From Diadema setosum (Eukaryota; Echinodermata; Echinoidea; Diadematoida; Diadematidae): a stretch of DNA of 64,000 nt. The notes beneath the pieces were generated by a model. That model saw nothing but the letters and a program-made list of their open reading frames with translations, had not been told where the DNA came from and made no database searches. Each line of letters begins with the position of its first letter. The first letter of the stretch is position 1. The stretch is taken from the NCBI RefSeq assembly GCF_964275005.1, contig NC_092688.1, forward strand, positions 25,763,934 to 25,827,933. Direction: 5' to 3'. The position numbers and the translations under genes are program-made. This document shows positions 12,596-25,206 of the stretch, one piece after another.

Positions 12596-12713
12596 CTTTT
12601 CTGTTGATGCCTACACCAAGCGTTGGACAGTATGCCAACCACAGCAAAAACAACGAGAAAGGTTCCCAGGATGTACATAATAATACCATAATTGTTCTCG
12701 TAACTCTTAGGAT
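12596..12713 (-). pseudogene. Copy A transmembrane exon
   Basis: 118 nt, phase 1 to 2. It encodes a short extracellular piece (DPKSYENNYGII) and a hydrophobic helix (YILGTFLVVFAVVGIL) followed by WCRHQQKR as a basic stop-transfer. CTTCCAG acceptor and GTGAAT donor are intact. Confidence 0.8.
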
Positions 12714-13580
12714 CTGGAAGATAAAGCATTAAGTTCAAATTCAATCTATAATATTTAACATATTTAAGATATAAATATAAAATATTTATATGTATTCCGA
12801 ATGTCACATTTTATTTCGATACATTTACAAAATAATATAATATAATCATAATGTTTAGTAAAACATCGATATTGCAATGATTTATAATTACATGCAAATA
12901 TACATAATATGAAAATATTTTTGATGGTAAAGTAGTAAAGTTCATCCCATCAAACTCTGATATTTAAGCAGAGCGTTTAGACTTTCCAAAATTATAAAAG
13001 AATAACGGGGAACAAAATATGGTCAATAATTGCTTACTTTACTTCACAATATTACTTGGCCCTTTTGCACAATGATATGGATGCACTTTCATTGCACTTG
13101 TAACCCATTTTCCCTCATTGACCCTTTTTTTCAGGAAAATGCCTTTTCATTAGATCAACTGACATTTGCATAATGATAGTTACATCACCACGAAAATCTG
13201 ATAATCGATTGATAAGAGCTTTCTTTTCAGTTCCTGTTGAAGAACGGCGCATTGCAACATTTCTTCATTTCTTCATGGATATTTTTTTTTATTCTTGTAT
13301 CGTAAGAATTAAACTCTTCTTCAGTAAGAGACAGTAACAGTTTCAAAAGTTGAATCCAGTATATTGATCCATGATCAATTCACTATGAAAAAACAATGAA
13401 GAACCACATCTAGTGTGTTTGCGTCTAAACCAGGTGGTGAAACAATAATGTTTAGGCAATAGTAGCGAAGTTGTCCAATGTAGTTATTGCGTATATGCAA
13501 TTAATTCGTTAGGAGATAAAAGTGGAAACACTAGAAACAAAAACACATTTTTACTACGGCTCGAATCAATATAAACTCAC

Positions 13581-13649
13581 CTGACTGAGACGGAGACGTT
13601 TCAGTTGTCTCTCGCAATGACGTACTGTCTTGAGTAGTCTGCGTCTGCC
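13581..13649 (-). pseudogene. Copy A stalk exon 2 (Ser/Thr-rich)
   Basis: 69 nt, phase 1-1, reading GQTQTTQDSTSLRETTETS. Its Thr/Ser content suggests an O-glycosylated stalk. GCACAG acceptor and GTGAGT donor are intact. Confidence 0.7.
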
Positions 13650-14095
13650 CTGTGCATTGAGATAAACCCACCACAATTATTGATGGTATACATGCTGATG
13701 ATATAATGTCCTAAACACCTATCCCCAAGATGGAAAATACGATCATAATAGATCTATTTATCTATTCTAGATATCAGACTTGTGTACGTGGTGATAAAAG
13801 TATGAAAAGTTGTAGTGTATGAATGCTCATAATGAAGATGTTGACATTGCACAGGCCGCTGATCCTCCCCCCCCCCAAAAAAAAAAAGGAAAAATGTCTG
13901 GCTCTTCTGAAACAAAAGTAAGAGAAGAGGAATCAGAAATCCTGTTACCAAAAGAGTAAAAAAAAAGAAAAAAAAACATAATTCAAAAATTCCGCCATGA
14001 GATGTTTCCCCTCAAAGGGAAATATACATACACAGAACATTTACCCTTGACCCTCTTTGGAGTAGTCATCACCCTATCAAAAAGACTCACTCACT

Positions 14096-14122
14096 CACAC
14101 ACACACACACACACACACACAC
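14096..14122. repeat. (AC)n microsatellite
   Basis: It lies in the intron between the two stalk exons. The same microsatellite sits at the matching place in copy B (36027-36080) and copy C (61759-61803), so it predates the duplication and varies in length. Confidence 0.8.
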
Positions 14123-14218
14123 ATGGCCCCTACATTGTATTGAATTCATACCATTGTCTTGTTATTGTATGTCGCAAAATAGTATTTAAAACTAGATATA
14201 TCGCTACGGCGACTGATA

Positions 14219-15060
14219 TGCCTCCGCCATAATGCATGGTTCTCCTAATAGGTCTATAGTACAATGTCTTGACAATGTGTGATGACAGTTTCACACAATT
14301 GGCAAAATATTAAAATGACAGGTTTGCCACAAATGTGCTGAATGTTCACTTTCCTAGAACTAGGTTCAATTGGATAAATTATTCAAATGTCAGAGTGCAG
14401 GTATTTGGGGAACTGATGATTTTTACTTGACTTTTGACCCTTTTATAAGTTTATGCATTGAGTAATTTTCAAGGTATTGAGAAAAAGTATAATTTCAGTA
14501 TCAAATGGGAAAATAGCATTATCTAAACCTGGTCTTTGACCTTTGACCTCACAGTTCCACAGAGAATCACTGTTAGGTAGAACATGCATAAATATGTAAG
14601 TTTCATGATGATACCTTGAGTTACTTTCGAGATATGGAGGAAAAAGTGCAATTTAGCACTTTCACTTGACCTTTGACCTTTTGACCTTTGACCTTTTGGC
14701 AAGAAACTTCCCCAAAAATATATATTGGGTAATACATGCCATACATCAAGTTTAAAAAAAAAAAAAACCTTCAGGCATATTGCATTTTAAGGTACCTTGA
14801 ACCATTTGCGAGATATGGAGAAAAACATGAAATTTCAATTTTCTTTTCACAAAATAACCTGTGACCTTTGACCTTTGACCCTGTGACCCTAAAATCCACA
14901 CAAAGTATTATCCCCCAAGGATATACCCTAATACCAAGTTTGATGTAAAACCACCACACGGTTCTTGAGATATCGACAAAAACAAAACGGGACGGACGTA
15001 CGGACGGACGGACGGACGACCCGAAAACATAATGCCTCCGGCCACTTCGTTGCGGAGGCA
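14219..15060. mobile_element. 842-bp MITE-like element with TA target site, copy A only
   Basis: It starts TGCCTCCGCC and ends GCGGAGGCA, inverted ends flanked by TA. The interior has repeated TTTGACC heptamers (about 14,660-14,700 and 14,865-14,890) and a GACG tetranucleotide run (about 14,990-15,020). Introns of B and C are uninterrupted at the matching site (shared flank ATAGGCTTTG). Confidence 0.7.
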
Positions 15061-15310
15061 TAAAAATGAAGTTATAGGCTTTGCAGACAACAGAAATTCA
15101 AGCTAGTCGCCATTACTCTTGATGTCTGCGAACTTCACAATTACCATCTTTTTGTTGGTGGTAATGTTTATTCCAAGCGCATAGGGACCTTTGACCTGCT
15201 ACTTTATGAATATGCCAAATATGAATTACTTTTAACATTGTGATCATTTTATTATTGCACATACGGTTTTGCTCATATGTTACATGGTATTTGCCAACTG
15301 TAGTACATAC

Positions 15311-15376
15311 ACTTAGAAGTGTTTTCTATACTTTGTGTAGGCATTGTGCTGTTATTGCCATCTTGCCACTCTGCGT
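15311..15376 (-). pseudogene. Copy A stalk exon 1
   Basis: 66 nt, phase 1-1, reading DAEWQDGNNSTMPTQSIENT. It carries an NNST sequon for N-glycosylation. The donor is GTATGT where copy C has GTAAGT. Confidence 0.65.
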
Positions 15377-16121
15377 CTGTGAACAAACATTCCCATCCAC
15401 AAAAACAATAACAACCTAATGAAAACATGTTTGATACCACAGCAAAGAAAGGATAAAATTCAGGAGTAAACTTCATGGAGTTCAAATCAGTGGTGCCTGT
15501 GGTGTCGTAAGCTTACGTGATCAGATGGTAAAAATGCCTATCTCTTTGGTATATTTTCAAATTAAGAGAAGGAAAACATGCAGTGAGCATTTCAGAGCAC
15601 GTATCGTAATCATGGAAAAGACATACCGAGTATAGATTTATGTTTCCCAATGAATTAATCCGCGGGGAACAACACGATTTTGTATATTCGAGTAGTGAGT
15701 AATTTTGTAGGTAAGGTTTGTCTTGTGTCAACGCATTTGAATGACTTACTTCAATTTTTCATCATATATGGAAGTATTAATACCAGGAACTTAAAACAGC
15801 AGTCATTATCGCGCTTTATGTCATGTCGAGTGTTTTAGGTGAAGGCTCAAATGGCACATATTCGTCATTAACCGCGCTCAAATGTAGATAACTCTCATAT
15901 AAGATACAAATGAATATATATATACATAATACACGTACATGTATATACCAGAAAATTTCACAACTCCTTCACTTCAAGACAAAAATAAAATGCTGTCTTT
16001 TTTTCTCTATCGCTCCGTCTTACACTATTTTACAAAGCAGAGATTACTGAAGATAATAATCGTTGATAATAATATATATATACTGTCAAAAATGATTTTT
16101 AGGACAGACCGTTTGCTTTCC

Positions 16122-16331
16122 TTTCGACTGCTTGGCAAGAAGGGATTGAAGTGTTCCAAACCGGGAAGTAAGTCGACCATCTAGGTTGTATCACACACTG
16201 CAGTGTTGCACTCCCGTTGATGGTGTAACCTTTGTCACAGGTGAGAGTTATCTTCGACCCGAAGCTCGTAATATCCGAGTCCCAACTTCCATTGGGCACA
16301 ATCCCAGGATGATTTCAAACTCCTACCGAGA
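16122..16331 (-). pseudogene. Copy A sushi/CCP exon, two lesions
   Basis: 210 nt, phase 1-1 by comparison with B and C. It keeps GIVPNGSWDSDITSFG and the later cysteines. The first-cysteine codon region TGTGAT is changed to TGAAAT, giving an in-frame TGA at 16315-16317, and the splice donor GT has become GG (16120-16121). Confidence 0.8.
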
Positions 16332-16869
16332 CTTTCAATAAAGGAGACATACAGGAAATTCTCGTGAGCCATGACGGAAAGGTTGAAATAACCACTACCA
16401 CCATCACAATATATAAAGAGAACTACTAAAGCAATATCATAGATTAAGATCATGACACTTGTTACATTTATAACCTATGATGCCAATAGCGAATAAAATG
16501 AATATGAAATCATAATGACTGCATATTTTATTGTATTTCTGATTATGAAATAGCATGAAATACTGTGCAAGTCAGAAAATGTGATTCTACGACTGGATTG
16601 CTTCCTTAATATTACTATTCACTATGTACCACTAGAGGGTCTGAAGTATCAGTTATTAATGAAAAGCATTGATGTACATCGATAGTTTTGTTATGGGAAT
16701 AAACATGATTTTGAAGTATATACGGACACATCCATCTGACAGCAACAGAGTGTTCATTAAAGCCTAGAAATTGGCAAAAATGATAAAATGACTCCGTGTT
16801 CAGGCATTTAATGCAAAGCACTACATGGATGCTCCCGCTGGTCACCTGCTGGTTATTTACGCAAGTACA

Positions 16870-16908
16870 TTTTTCTTCTTCTTCTTCTTCTTCTTCTTCT
16901 TCTTCTTT
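16870..16908. repeat. (CTT)n microsatellite
   Basis: Perfect trinucleotide run in the intron between the sushi and WSC exons. Its complement produces a spurious poly-Glu frame. Confidence 0.8.
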
Positions 16909-17184
16909 GAACATGAATTCCATAGATTATTAAGTCTTGCAAGTCTGTTATGCACCATCATGACTATGTCACTTCGAAAACGAATGAAATGCCCAACCAA
17001 CTGAGAAAGAAAGGGGAAAAGTAAGAAAGAAAGGTCATTTTCAAAATGTGCACTGAGTTAATTAAGAACGGTTTATTGTGGCAATTACAGGTGTCAGAAT
17101 TTATTAGAAAATAATTCTGTCGTCTTCATTGTCATTGATGCTTGTCTACATTTATTTTACTCTCTGATGTCTCGGCGTACTCAC

Positions 17185-17454
17185 TGTTAAATGAATAATG
17201 TCGGTTGGAGTCAAACTCTGTCGCAAGTGCACATGTCCAATTGTGAGAAAAGTTTCCGTCAGAAATGATCTGCGCATACGTTTCAGACTGAAAACAATTG
17301 CACATTCCTTTTTGCATGACAGCAACGCCATTGCTTACGGTCTGTCTTCTACAGGTAGACATGCACTCGCCGTCCGAATCAACGTCAAGTACAACTTGGG
17401 ATGTTGCTTAAAGGTTTAGTTGGTTGCCTTTGTAGCATCCGAGAAATCCAGGCT
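17185..17454 (-). pseudogene. Copy A WSC-like exon with in-frame TAA
   Basis: 270 nt, phase 1-1. It begins EPGFLGCYKGNQ, typical of a WSC domain, and keeps the later NFSHNWTC. TAA at 17408-17410 replaces CAA of copies B and C early in the domain. Confidence 0.8.
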
Positions 17455-17799
17455 CTACAACAGTCACAAAATGTTATTATTTAAACCTGCCTATGGTTTC
17501 CTTTCTGCTCAAGAATTATTCCAATCACTGAAAAATCAAATTGTAGATATTGCAGAACAACTGAAATGACACTTTAACAAGCATTTCTGTTTGAAAACAA
17601 GTCCATTTCTTTATACCTGAAGCACCTGGAAATGATAATTGTAATAAAATCTATACACATGACATCGGAATTTATGGTTTCGCCATACACAATCATTGTC
17701 AAACATAAGAATTCAATTCATCTATGTGCCGTAGCATATTATATTACCTCTATTAACAATGATATATAATTCGCAAATTTCGATGTTTACATCTCTCAC

Positions 17800-17880
17800 C
17801 TCGGCACGGGAGTCTAACAATCCTGTTTGAGGAACACTCGGTTGTTGTTGTCTTTAGGCAGTCGACTACACGCAGCGGCT
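17800..17880 (-). pseudogene. Copy A SRCR part 2
   Basis: 81 nt, phase 1-1. It reads PLRVVDCLKTTTTECSSNRI, with three cysteines of an SRCR C-terminal half. Splice sites are intact. Confidence 0.7.
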
Positions 17881-18349
17881 CTGTGCATTGATATTGTACA
17901 AAGTAGTTCATTAACTATTCTTAAGTTTTGAACGCTGCATTTCTCATGAAAGTTTGAGACATGAACAACAGTTGCCATATCTGATAAGTATGCATGTATG
18001 AAGAAAACAAGCTACACAGTAAAGAATCAAGGTGTAAAAAATCAGATATGAAAATGTATCTGGGCATTAAAGATTTTGCATGTACAGAGAAGTGTTGCAC
18101 GTATATCAAAAGAAAAAACCGAATTATGATTATGACAATACCTCGCAAACTTTTGCTTATGAATTTCCATCTTTGAATACCTTGCAGATTTCACCTTTTG
18201 ACGCAGACTATAGTGTGCTTGTCAACTATCAACTTTCCCTTTGTCTGTGATGCGATGCATGCTATATTCTACATGAAACGGTGCACATGCATTACTCACA
18301 AGTTTTTTATCGGCATGCATAATGACAATCATGACAGTTCTGCGGTTAC

Positions 18350-18574
18350 CTTCACCACACAAGAGGACTAGAGTCTTGTCTCGTGTTGCTGCAGGCCCAT
18401 TGGCCAAAATAGACTGGCTTGTATACTCCCTTGCAGCCGGGAAACCGAGCTCTCTGCAGACCAATTCAGCAGCTTTGGGGGTAAATCTATCTCAGCAGAC
18501 GTATTTGTCTGATTCGATAACCACCAGGCCTTCAAGGGGAGAGAGTCCATCAACCAGCTTCACCGATGGCATCC
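18350..18574 (-). pseudogene. Copy A SRCR part 1, in-frame TGA and 12-nt net deletion
   Basis: 225 nt against 237 in copy B, phase 1-1. It begins GMPSVKLVDGLSPLEG, has the SRCR hallmark LVCRELGFPAA and ends LLCGEG. After YVC, copy B reads YDEFNAGEF, whereas copy A has lost several codons and carries TGA at 18492-18494. Confidence 0.8.
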
Positions 18575-19897
18575 CTTGAAGATTGATGTTCGAGGAAATA
18601 AAATGAATTGTGGTTACTGCTAATGTATAATAATTCATTAATGATTGCATAATTCTCATGTAATCAGCCATCGTAGCTCATTCGAGGTAAAGATGATTTT
18701 AGGGAGGAATATCGGAATGATAAGATCTATATCCTTGTTCGAGATATTCACCTAAATTTTCCTTGAGGATAAAGTGTATCAATTACAGCAGGAGAAACAT
18801 TGTACTCTTCGTTTTGATGTTGTTGTTGTTGTTGTTGTTTGTTGTTGCTTGAATTAGCATTGACCCTGAGGCCTTAACACACTTCCTACACTCCGAAACT
18901 GATAAAAAAAAATGATAATAATGGCCCAGTATTAGAGGTACCATCGAAGTCTTGAAGAAATGTCAAATTCTTTGGACACATTGCATTGCCATTGCCATCC
19001 ATGTCCCTGCGAATTCGGTGTCGCGATTTTATTTTGTACCATTTCAGGGATAGACAATGCATTTTACAATCAATCGTAGTTTACTTATTCTGCTTTGCTG
19101 CATTTTTGATATGGATTTTGATGCAAAGATTGCAAAGTTGATATGCAAATAAGGTTATTTCTGCAGTGATTGAAAGTCTTCATAGGTAGAAATTGTCATT
19201 TAATTTGATGTTAAGTATAAAGCCACTATGGAAGAATTGAAACTGTATAAAAACAAACAACCACGGCAAGAACCGCAGCCTTAAATCCCCTCCAAACCAC
19301 CAGGACAATGCTAAGATGTATTCTCGCTGCCGCCATCGAACTCAGAAGGGGGCTAGAGATTGAGAATCCGTGATTCTAGCCCCTGAGCCACAACAATAAT
19401 CATGATATTCTCTCGTCAATCGAGAAAAAATGGTATGAACTTTGTATAAGTACACCATCATATTGATATCATGGCTTAGATGAAAATGACGCATTATGAT
19501 ATATTTTAGTTCTTTGATTTCTTTTCAATTATGCCTGCGTTTTGACGCAGTCTCTTATAGATACCATCGACATAAGGACTTGGATTTTTTGTTCAGGATA
19601 CCTATTTTCTATACGATAGTCATAGTATCATTATTCTGTGCAAAAAAGACTGTAATTTTTACTTCTTTGAATGTAGATATTACCGTTTCACTTTACAGTC
19701 TAAATGGTCTACTTTCACATGTGCGCTTTGAAATCACGTGCCTTTTTGACAATTAAAGTGTACGCGCGGTCTACGCAATCATACATAATCTGTTGCAATT
19801 CGAAAGATAAAGTCAGGTTCAAGAGAACTGAAGGAAATTATTGTTGGAGTGAATAAAACAAACGCAGCTTCTTCATGAAATTGTCATAGACACTTAC

Positions 19898-20210
19898 CCT
19901 CGTAACACTTCACTGACATGTTGAATTTCACAGGGTAGATATATATACCATAACCGTAGCTTCGTCTGATGAGTGAGCGATAAAAAGGGAGAATACTCTG
20001 AGTCTTTCAATATCAGATTCCGAGATTTCTTGTTCCCTATTTCATCAAGTCTTTCGAATCCCACCACTCCGTTGTTGATTAGATAGACGGTATAGAGGAT
20101 TCTCCTTCCACTGGGTGCCTGCAGAACCCAGCTGTCACGGTTGTCAACGCAGGTTTGGTCACACCGTATCTCCCATTCAAGTGGAATCCCCGAACAATTT
20201 AGACTGTAAT
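19898..20210 (-). pseudogene. Copy A CUB-like exon with apparent +1 shift
   Basis: 313 nt between good splice sites (ATCACACAG acceptor, GTAAGTG donor). The 5' part reads NCSGIPLEWEIRCDQTC and DSWVLQAPSGRRILYTV, which resembles a CUB domain. The next exon needs phase 1, so the end must be read in another frame (SYGYGIYIYPVKF, then KCYE). A run of five A on the plus strand (19982-19986) is where one base too many would explain this. Copy B has exactly the same feature. Confidence 0.65.
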
Positions 20211-20629
20211 CTGTGTGATGATAAGGATCACAAAGAGTGCACGTAAATTAATGAATTATGAGAATAGCAATAAAAGGAACAATGAAAAATTCCTCTGAGT
20301 ATTCGAGCTGATGTCAGTTCTGTGACATGATTTAAAATGCCAAATCATGTACTATTTCTTGCCGAATTCTTGTAACGCATTCGTCTTCCTGGAGATCACA
20401 TGCCAGTAGTTAAGTTATCAATGAATATTCTTTCACAAACGCAGCAGATAAAAATGATAAAGGTTAACTTTATTGAACCTATTACTTGTGGGAATTATTA
20501 GGACAAAAGTTCAAGCATATCTGACAGAACATTCCATTCTCGTGTAAACACTGACTTGCTACAAGAACTGAGAAGGAGAGAAATGTGCGAGATATGTCAA
20601 TGATGGAAAGAAAATTGAAAGGTACCCAC

Positions 20630-20723
20630 ATGTATTAGTTCCAAGTGCTGAGGACTTCATAAAAGGATTGCTAAACAAGAAATGAGCAGAAATCCATACG
20701 AGGAATATCATTCTTTCCTCCAT
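20630..20723 (-). pseudogene. Copy A first coding exon, signal peptide
   Basis: It starts with ATG and encodes MEERMIFLVWISAHFLFSNP, a short acidic/basic head then a hydrophobic core, continuing to SSALGTNT. It leaves in phase 1 at GTGGGT, which matches the phase-1 start of the CUB-like and SRCR exons. Confidence 0.6.
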
Positions 20724-21070
20724 CGCAAAAAAAAAAAAAAAAAAATGGGAAATCATAGCACAGCCACTGCAGATAATTCCGAAATAACAGCACGCTACGG
20801 AAGTCTGAAAGTCGGTGTAATGTTCCCTTCAATCCTTACATACAACGTGGAATAGATATGAACAAAAAATATTGTTGATGGTACTGAGGTGATTGATGGC
20901 GTTGGAGTATTGAAAAGTCTGAGTGCGCATGATAAGAATGCGTTCGAGCAGAATCTCATAAAGTTGTCTGGGCTTTCAAGGAAGCGATACAGGAGGATCC
21001 ACAGCATGCAGCCACTCGAGAATGCCAAGCATTAGTTTCAGTTATAAAACGCCCACGCCATGCAAGCTGT
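20724..21070 (-). promoter_or_regulatory. Conserved 5' flank of copy A
   Basis: This stretch matches 45892-46210 upstream of copy B closely and contains no stable coding frame across both copies. It probably holds the 5' UTR and core promoter. No convincing TATA box was identified. Confidence 0.35.
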
Positions 21071-22700
21071 CGCTTGAGATAATTGTATTGTCATATTATT
21101 ATCACAGATCTATTATCATAGTTCTGTGATCGTGACAGTATTGAAATTAATAAGGTACTTTCGGACTACATTATTATCGCCTAAGTGCTTCCAGCAAGCT
21201 GAATGACTCCATAAAAAATTGTGCTGTTCTATAGATGCATGTTTTGAACATGAAATATATGTAAACCAAAGTGATAAATAAAACTCTTGAGTATGAAAAA
21301 CTACTTTCGACCCTTAACAAATTCACAGAGCATTTTCTCTTTTTCTCTCCCCCCCCCCCCCCTCTCTCTCTCTCTCTATTCATCTCTCTTAGTCCAGTGG
21401 ATATAGAAAAAATCATGCACTTAATGGTAAAAGCACCATACTTGGTACACATGTACATGATGCCAATACAAGTCATTTCTGATATGAAAGCCATTCTGAT
21501 TCTCCCTTTTGCGGCCGTGGCGGCCATTTTTCAAAATGGCCGCCATGTGATATAGCAATGCTGTGTATTTTGGAAACTATAAGTCCGATTGTCGTGATTC
21601 TTGTACCAAAGTATAGGTTTTGAGGGTCAAGGATTCCAATTAAATACTTTTTGAGAGGATAAAAACATGGCAACCTATGATTGGCGGCCATTTTGAAAAA
21701 AAAAAAGTATGGCCACCATGCTAGATATAACATATCCTTAAAACGTATGGACAAAGGGTCATGACTCTGGTACCAACTTATATGTTTTGGGGTCAAGGAT
21801 TCCGATAAATTCAACTATAAGTGAATATGTATCGTTTTATCCTACGTTTTGGCGGCCATTTTAATAAATATGGCTGCCATACAACAGATAATGAATATTG
21901 TATATCTTCGAACTAAACAGATATATAATCACGATTCAAGTGTAAAAGTATAGTTTTGGGGTGAAGGTTTTCAATATAATGGTGTTTTAGCAAAGTGAAT
22001 AGGTTCATCACATCCTTTGTTTGGCGGTCATTTAATAAATATGGCCTCCCTCCAGTTATATAACGTACGAGTGTTATGAAAGCGGGATGCCCATTGTGGA
22101 TTGATTCTGGTGTAAGCGTTTGTGTTAGGGGTCAACAATTACTTATTCACTCATTTTTAGTATTCTAATGTGAAACATCTGGGCACAGTTAACTTTGTAA
22201 CCATTTTGGAAAATATGCTCAACTTCCTCTGTAGGATTTCTGTGTGTACAGTGTATGTGAAAAACATGATCTTCACAATTTCATGTCTGCAGTACATATT
22301 AATCAAGATTATAGATTTTCTAGAAATATAGACTCTCGCTTTCTCTGGTCCCTGGACCATTGAATGAAAATAATAATAATTATAATAATAATAAGGTCTT
22401 TTTTACCCAGGGTAGCCTCTTCAGTGTTGCCACTGCTCTAATCATAGTTTCCAACCAATATAGTACATCTGTTTTCTTTGGAAACATGACACTAAGAGTG
22501 AGAAAACTTCTAAAACTTCTTGGGTCACTTACATCAAATGTAAACACACTATATGTACGTCTATAAAATCCATGATTGACCAGGCTGTTCTGATACTTAC
22601 AACTACACTGAATCTTATACATCAAACGATAAAGTAAATATAATAGGTATTATCGATATATCTTTGTAGGTTTACATCTAATTGTCATTTGCAGCTCCAT

Positions 22701-23056
22701 GTTGTTGTTGTTGTTGCTCATTTTCCATCTGTGAAGATGGCTGGATAGCCCATATTCAGCTACACTAAACTGGTCTTCCATGGGGTCCAGTTGGTTGTGG
22801 GGTGGGACCACTTCACCGGGTTAGACACCCTGCTCTTTGCGATGAATTAATGAAGAGGGATCTTTTACGTGCATGAGCTGTGACTCTGTCATACACGGGA
22901 CCTCCATTTTATGTCATATCCGAGGGACAGAGTGTTTTGCCTCTTGCTAGAGGGGACGGTATGTTTACACACAACATTGCTCAGTCCAGACTCGGGTTCT
23001 AACCCGAGCCGCGTGATCGTGAGGCAGACGCGCTACCGACTGAGCCAACTACCGCC
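22701..23056 (-). mobile_element. tRNA-derived SINE
   Basis: On the minus strand the head reads GGCGGTAGTTGGCTCAGTCG, an A box (TGGCTCAGTCGG), and then GGGTTAGAACCCGAG, a B-box-like T arm. The body ends in an (AAC)n tail (GTTGTTGTT on the plus strand near 22701-22716). CTCCAT repeats directly at 22695-22700 and 23057-23062. This is a complete retroposed copy rather than a tRNA gene. Confidence 0.7.
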
Positions 23057-23599
23057 CTCCATATGAGTCTACTAGCAAAATATAAACTACAAGAAAGATT
23101 ATGCTAATTTATGAATTTAAGGAAAACCTCAAAGAAATACAAATTTTTAGGTTCATAATTATTGGAAGATAAAACTGCAGAATATAATATTCAGTAAATC
23201 GATCTTACTTACCGGCACCAGTAGAAATACTGAAGACGTCCTCTAAAGCGCACCTGCATCTTTGCATTCACGTTCATCACCGCTCATCAATGGACGATCA
23301 GGAACAATAATTGTTTGGGATTGTCAGAGTTCATTCGTATCCTTCATATGATTCCTTATAATTTTGTGTAACAGTTTTGACAAGGTCATACTATGAAATA
23401 ATGAACAAGAACTGAAAAAAAAAAATCAGTAGGTCTTATAAGACTGCAATAATCATGTCTTTGTGGCTGGAAACAATGACAGTACACTAATTGTACTCTC
23501 CTGTCAATGCATCCAAAATTGTGGGGGGGGGGGGGTCTTCTATTCCATTCTCACCATTTATTCTACCTTTGATATTCAACATAATTATATTTAGTATTC

Positions 23600-23776
23600 C
23601 AGGGGGTGTTTCATAAAGCTGTTCGTAAAGTTACAAACAACTTACGAGCGACTGGTGATCAGTTGCGATGTGCTATACTACGATACTAGAATTTCAATAA
23701 TTCACCACAAGAACTGATCACCAGTCGCTCGTAAGTCGTTCGTAACTTTACGAACAACTTTATGAATCAGGGCCCG
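23600..23776. mobile_element. ~175-bp hairpin MITE
   Basis: The two halves are near-perfect inverted copies: TCATAAAGCTGTTCGTAAAG and CGAGCGACTGGTGATCAGTT at left, and their complements at right. No coding capacity. Confidence 0.65.
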
Positions 23777-24039
23777 GGTATGCAACAATTGTACTTATGT
23801 GATGTTCAATACCTACTTGAATAGTGAATGTGATAGAGGTATGGTCAATCAACAACAATCAATGAAAATAAAGAACTAAACGTCGCAACAACAAAGGAGG
23901 TTCATTTACCAATAATAGGTGAACGAGTCTTGTCAATTGGGACATTACATATGGCAGTGAGGGTGTATACCAGTGTATTTTGTAAAGGCTCAGATCCATG
24001 TAAACTGTTTGATGATCTGTTTGATGATCAATAGACAAT

Positions 24040-25139
24040 TGCGGATTGGATGGAAACCAATAAGTTGATTTTGAATACAGATAAAACTCATTATATTTCA
24101 TTTTGTATGCGAATTATAACAGACCACAATTTGCTATTGTATTTTAAGAATATGAAAATAGATAGAGTTGTAAGCACAAAATTCTTAGGAGTAATTATAG
24201 ATGAAAGATTATCTTGGAATTATCATATTGATTACATAGCCAGTATTATATGAAGAAACATAGGGGTTTTGTATAAGTTACAGTATCTTCCTAGAAATGT
24301 CCTTAAAATGTTATACCATGCTTTGATTTCACCACATATTAATTAGTGCAATATTGTATGGGGATTCTCTTTTGATAAGAATATTGATCGAAAACATAAA
24401 TTACAAAAAAAAAAAAAACGGGGAGTGCGTTTAATAAAAAAATTCAACATATGCTTTCCCCAGTTTACCTCTGTTTTTAGAAACTCAAATATTACCCATT
24501 CAAGATTTAATTTCATTAGAGTCTGCAATAGTCATGTTTAAACTTCATAATAGTTTTCCCCTGATGTATTCTCTGATTATTTTACCCTCAATAGTTCAAT
24601 TCATTATTATAATACCAGAAATGCTCTGAGTATTCATCCCCACTCAAATCGCACATTTTGTACGCATTCATCAATATTTTACAAAGGTACTATTTAATGG
24701 AATAATTTGAATATAGTTTTCAGGATCAGTAAGACCGTAAGACAATTTAAAAGATTATATAAACAACATCTTTTTTGATGCGATCAAATTACAAGTTGAC
24801 GAATAGTTAAATATGGAGTTTTCTTCTTTTCTTCTCTACTTTCATATCTACACGTTTATCCTTTCTTTTATTGATTCAAGTTGTAAATCTTATCGTATTT
24901 TGCATTCATGTTTGTTTCAATTCAGTTAAAAAAACAATGATCATACATGATTACACATATTTACATCTCAATATTTCTTAAGGGATCATTTTCAATAAGC
25001 CTACTTTGTGCTTCTCATGATTCCGCCACTATCATATTTGACACCATGTATTTTTGTTTGTTTGTTTGCCTGTCTGTTTGTTTTTAATGCAAAGTTTGTA
25101 AACCAATTATGAAAGTGGAAATAAATGAAATGAAATGAA

Positions 25140-25140
<1 letters not shown>
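24040..25140 (+). mobile_element. 5'-truncated LINE, reverse-transcriptase C-terminal part
   Basis: The plus-strand frame 24050-24253 reads ETNKLILNTDKTHYISF and STKFLGVIIDERLSWNYHID, a hallmark of the thumb region of CR1/L2/jockey-type reverse transcriptases. Beyond a TGA the frame continues as RNIGVLYKLQYLPRNVLKML and SPHIN. Multiple stops and a poly-A interruption show it is dead. The 3' end has AATAAATGAAATGAAATGAA repeats before an (AT)n run at 25143-25186. Confidence 0.7.
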
Positions 25141-25189
<49 letters not shown>

Positions 25190-25206
25190 GCATATATGTA
25201 TATATA

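Larger units (their letters stand above)
8460..20723 (-). pseudogene. Receptor copy A: SRCR-WSC-sushi transmembrane receptor, disabled
   Basis: All eleven exon modules of the receptor are present in order: signal peptide, CUB-like, SRCR (two exons), WSC, sushi, two stalk exons, transmembrane, cytoplasmic and tail. Several independent lesions kill the reading frame: TGA in SRCR part 1 (18492-18494), TAA in WSC (17408-17410), TGA replacing the first sushi cysteine region (16315-16317), GT to GG at the sushi splice donor (16120-16121), and TAA in the tail (8745-8747). None of these is in copy B, nor in copy C where the exon is visible. Exon boundaries and phases are otherwise preserved, so the decay is recent relative to the duplication. 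Skipping the phase 1-1 exons could still yield a short transcript, but the tail stop would remain. Introns carry copy-specific element insertions. Confidence 0.85.

Noticed and set aside
16615-16923. 102-codon frame with a poly-Glu run
   Set aside because: Created by a (CTT)n microsatellite read in complement.
20795-21028. 77-codon frame upstream of copy A, with a 79-codon relative at 45950-46189
   Set aside because: The proteins look similar, but indels between copies shift the frame and there are no splice signals. Treated as conserved 5' flank.
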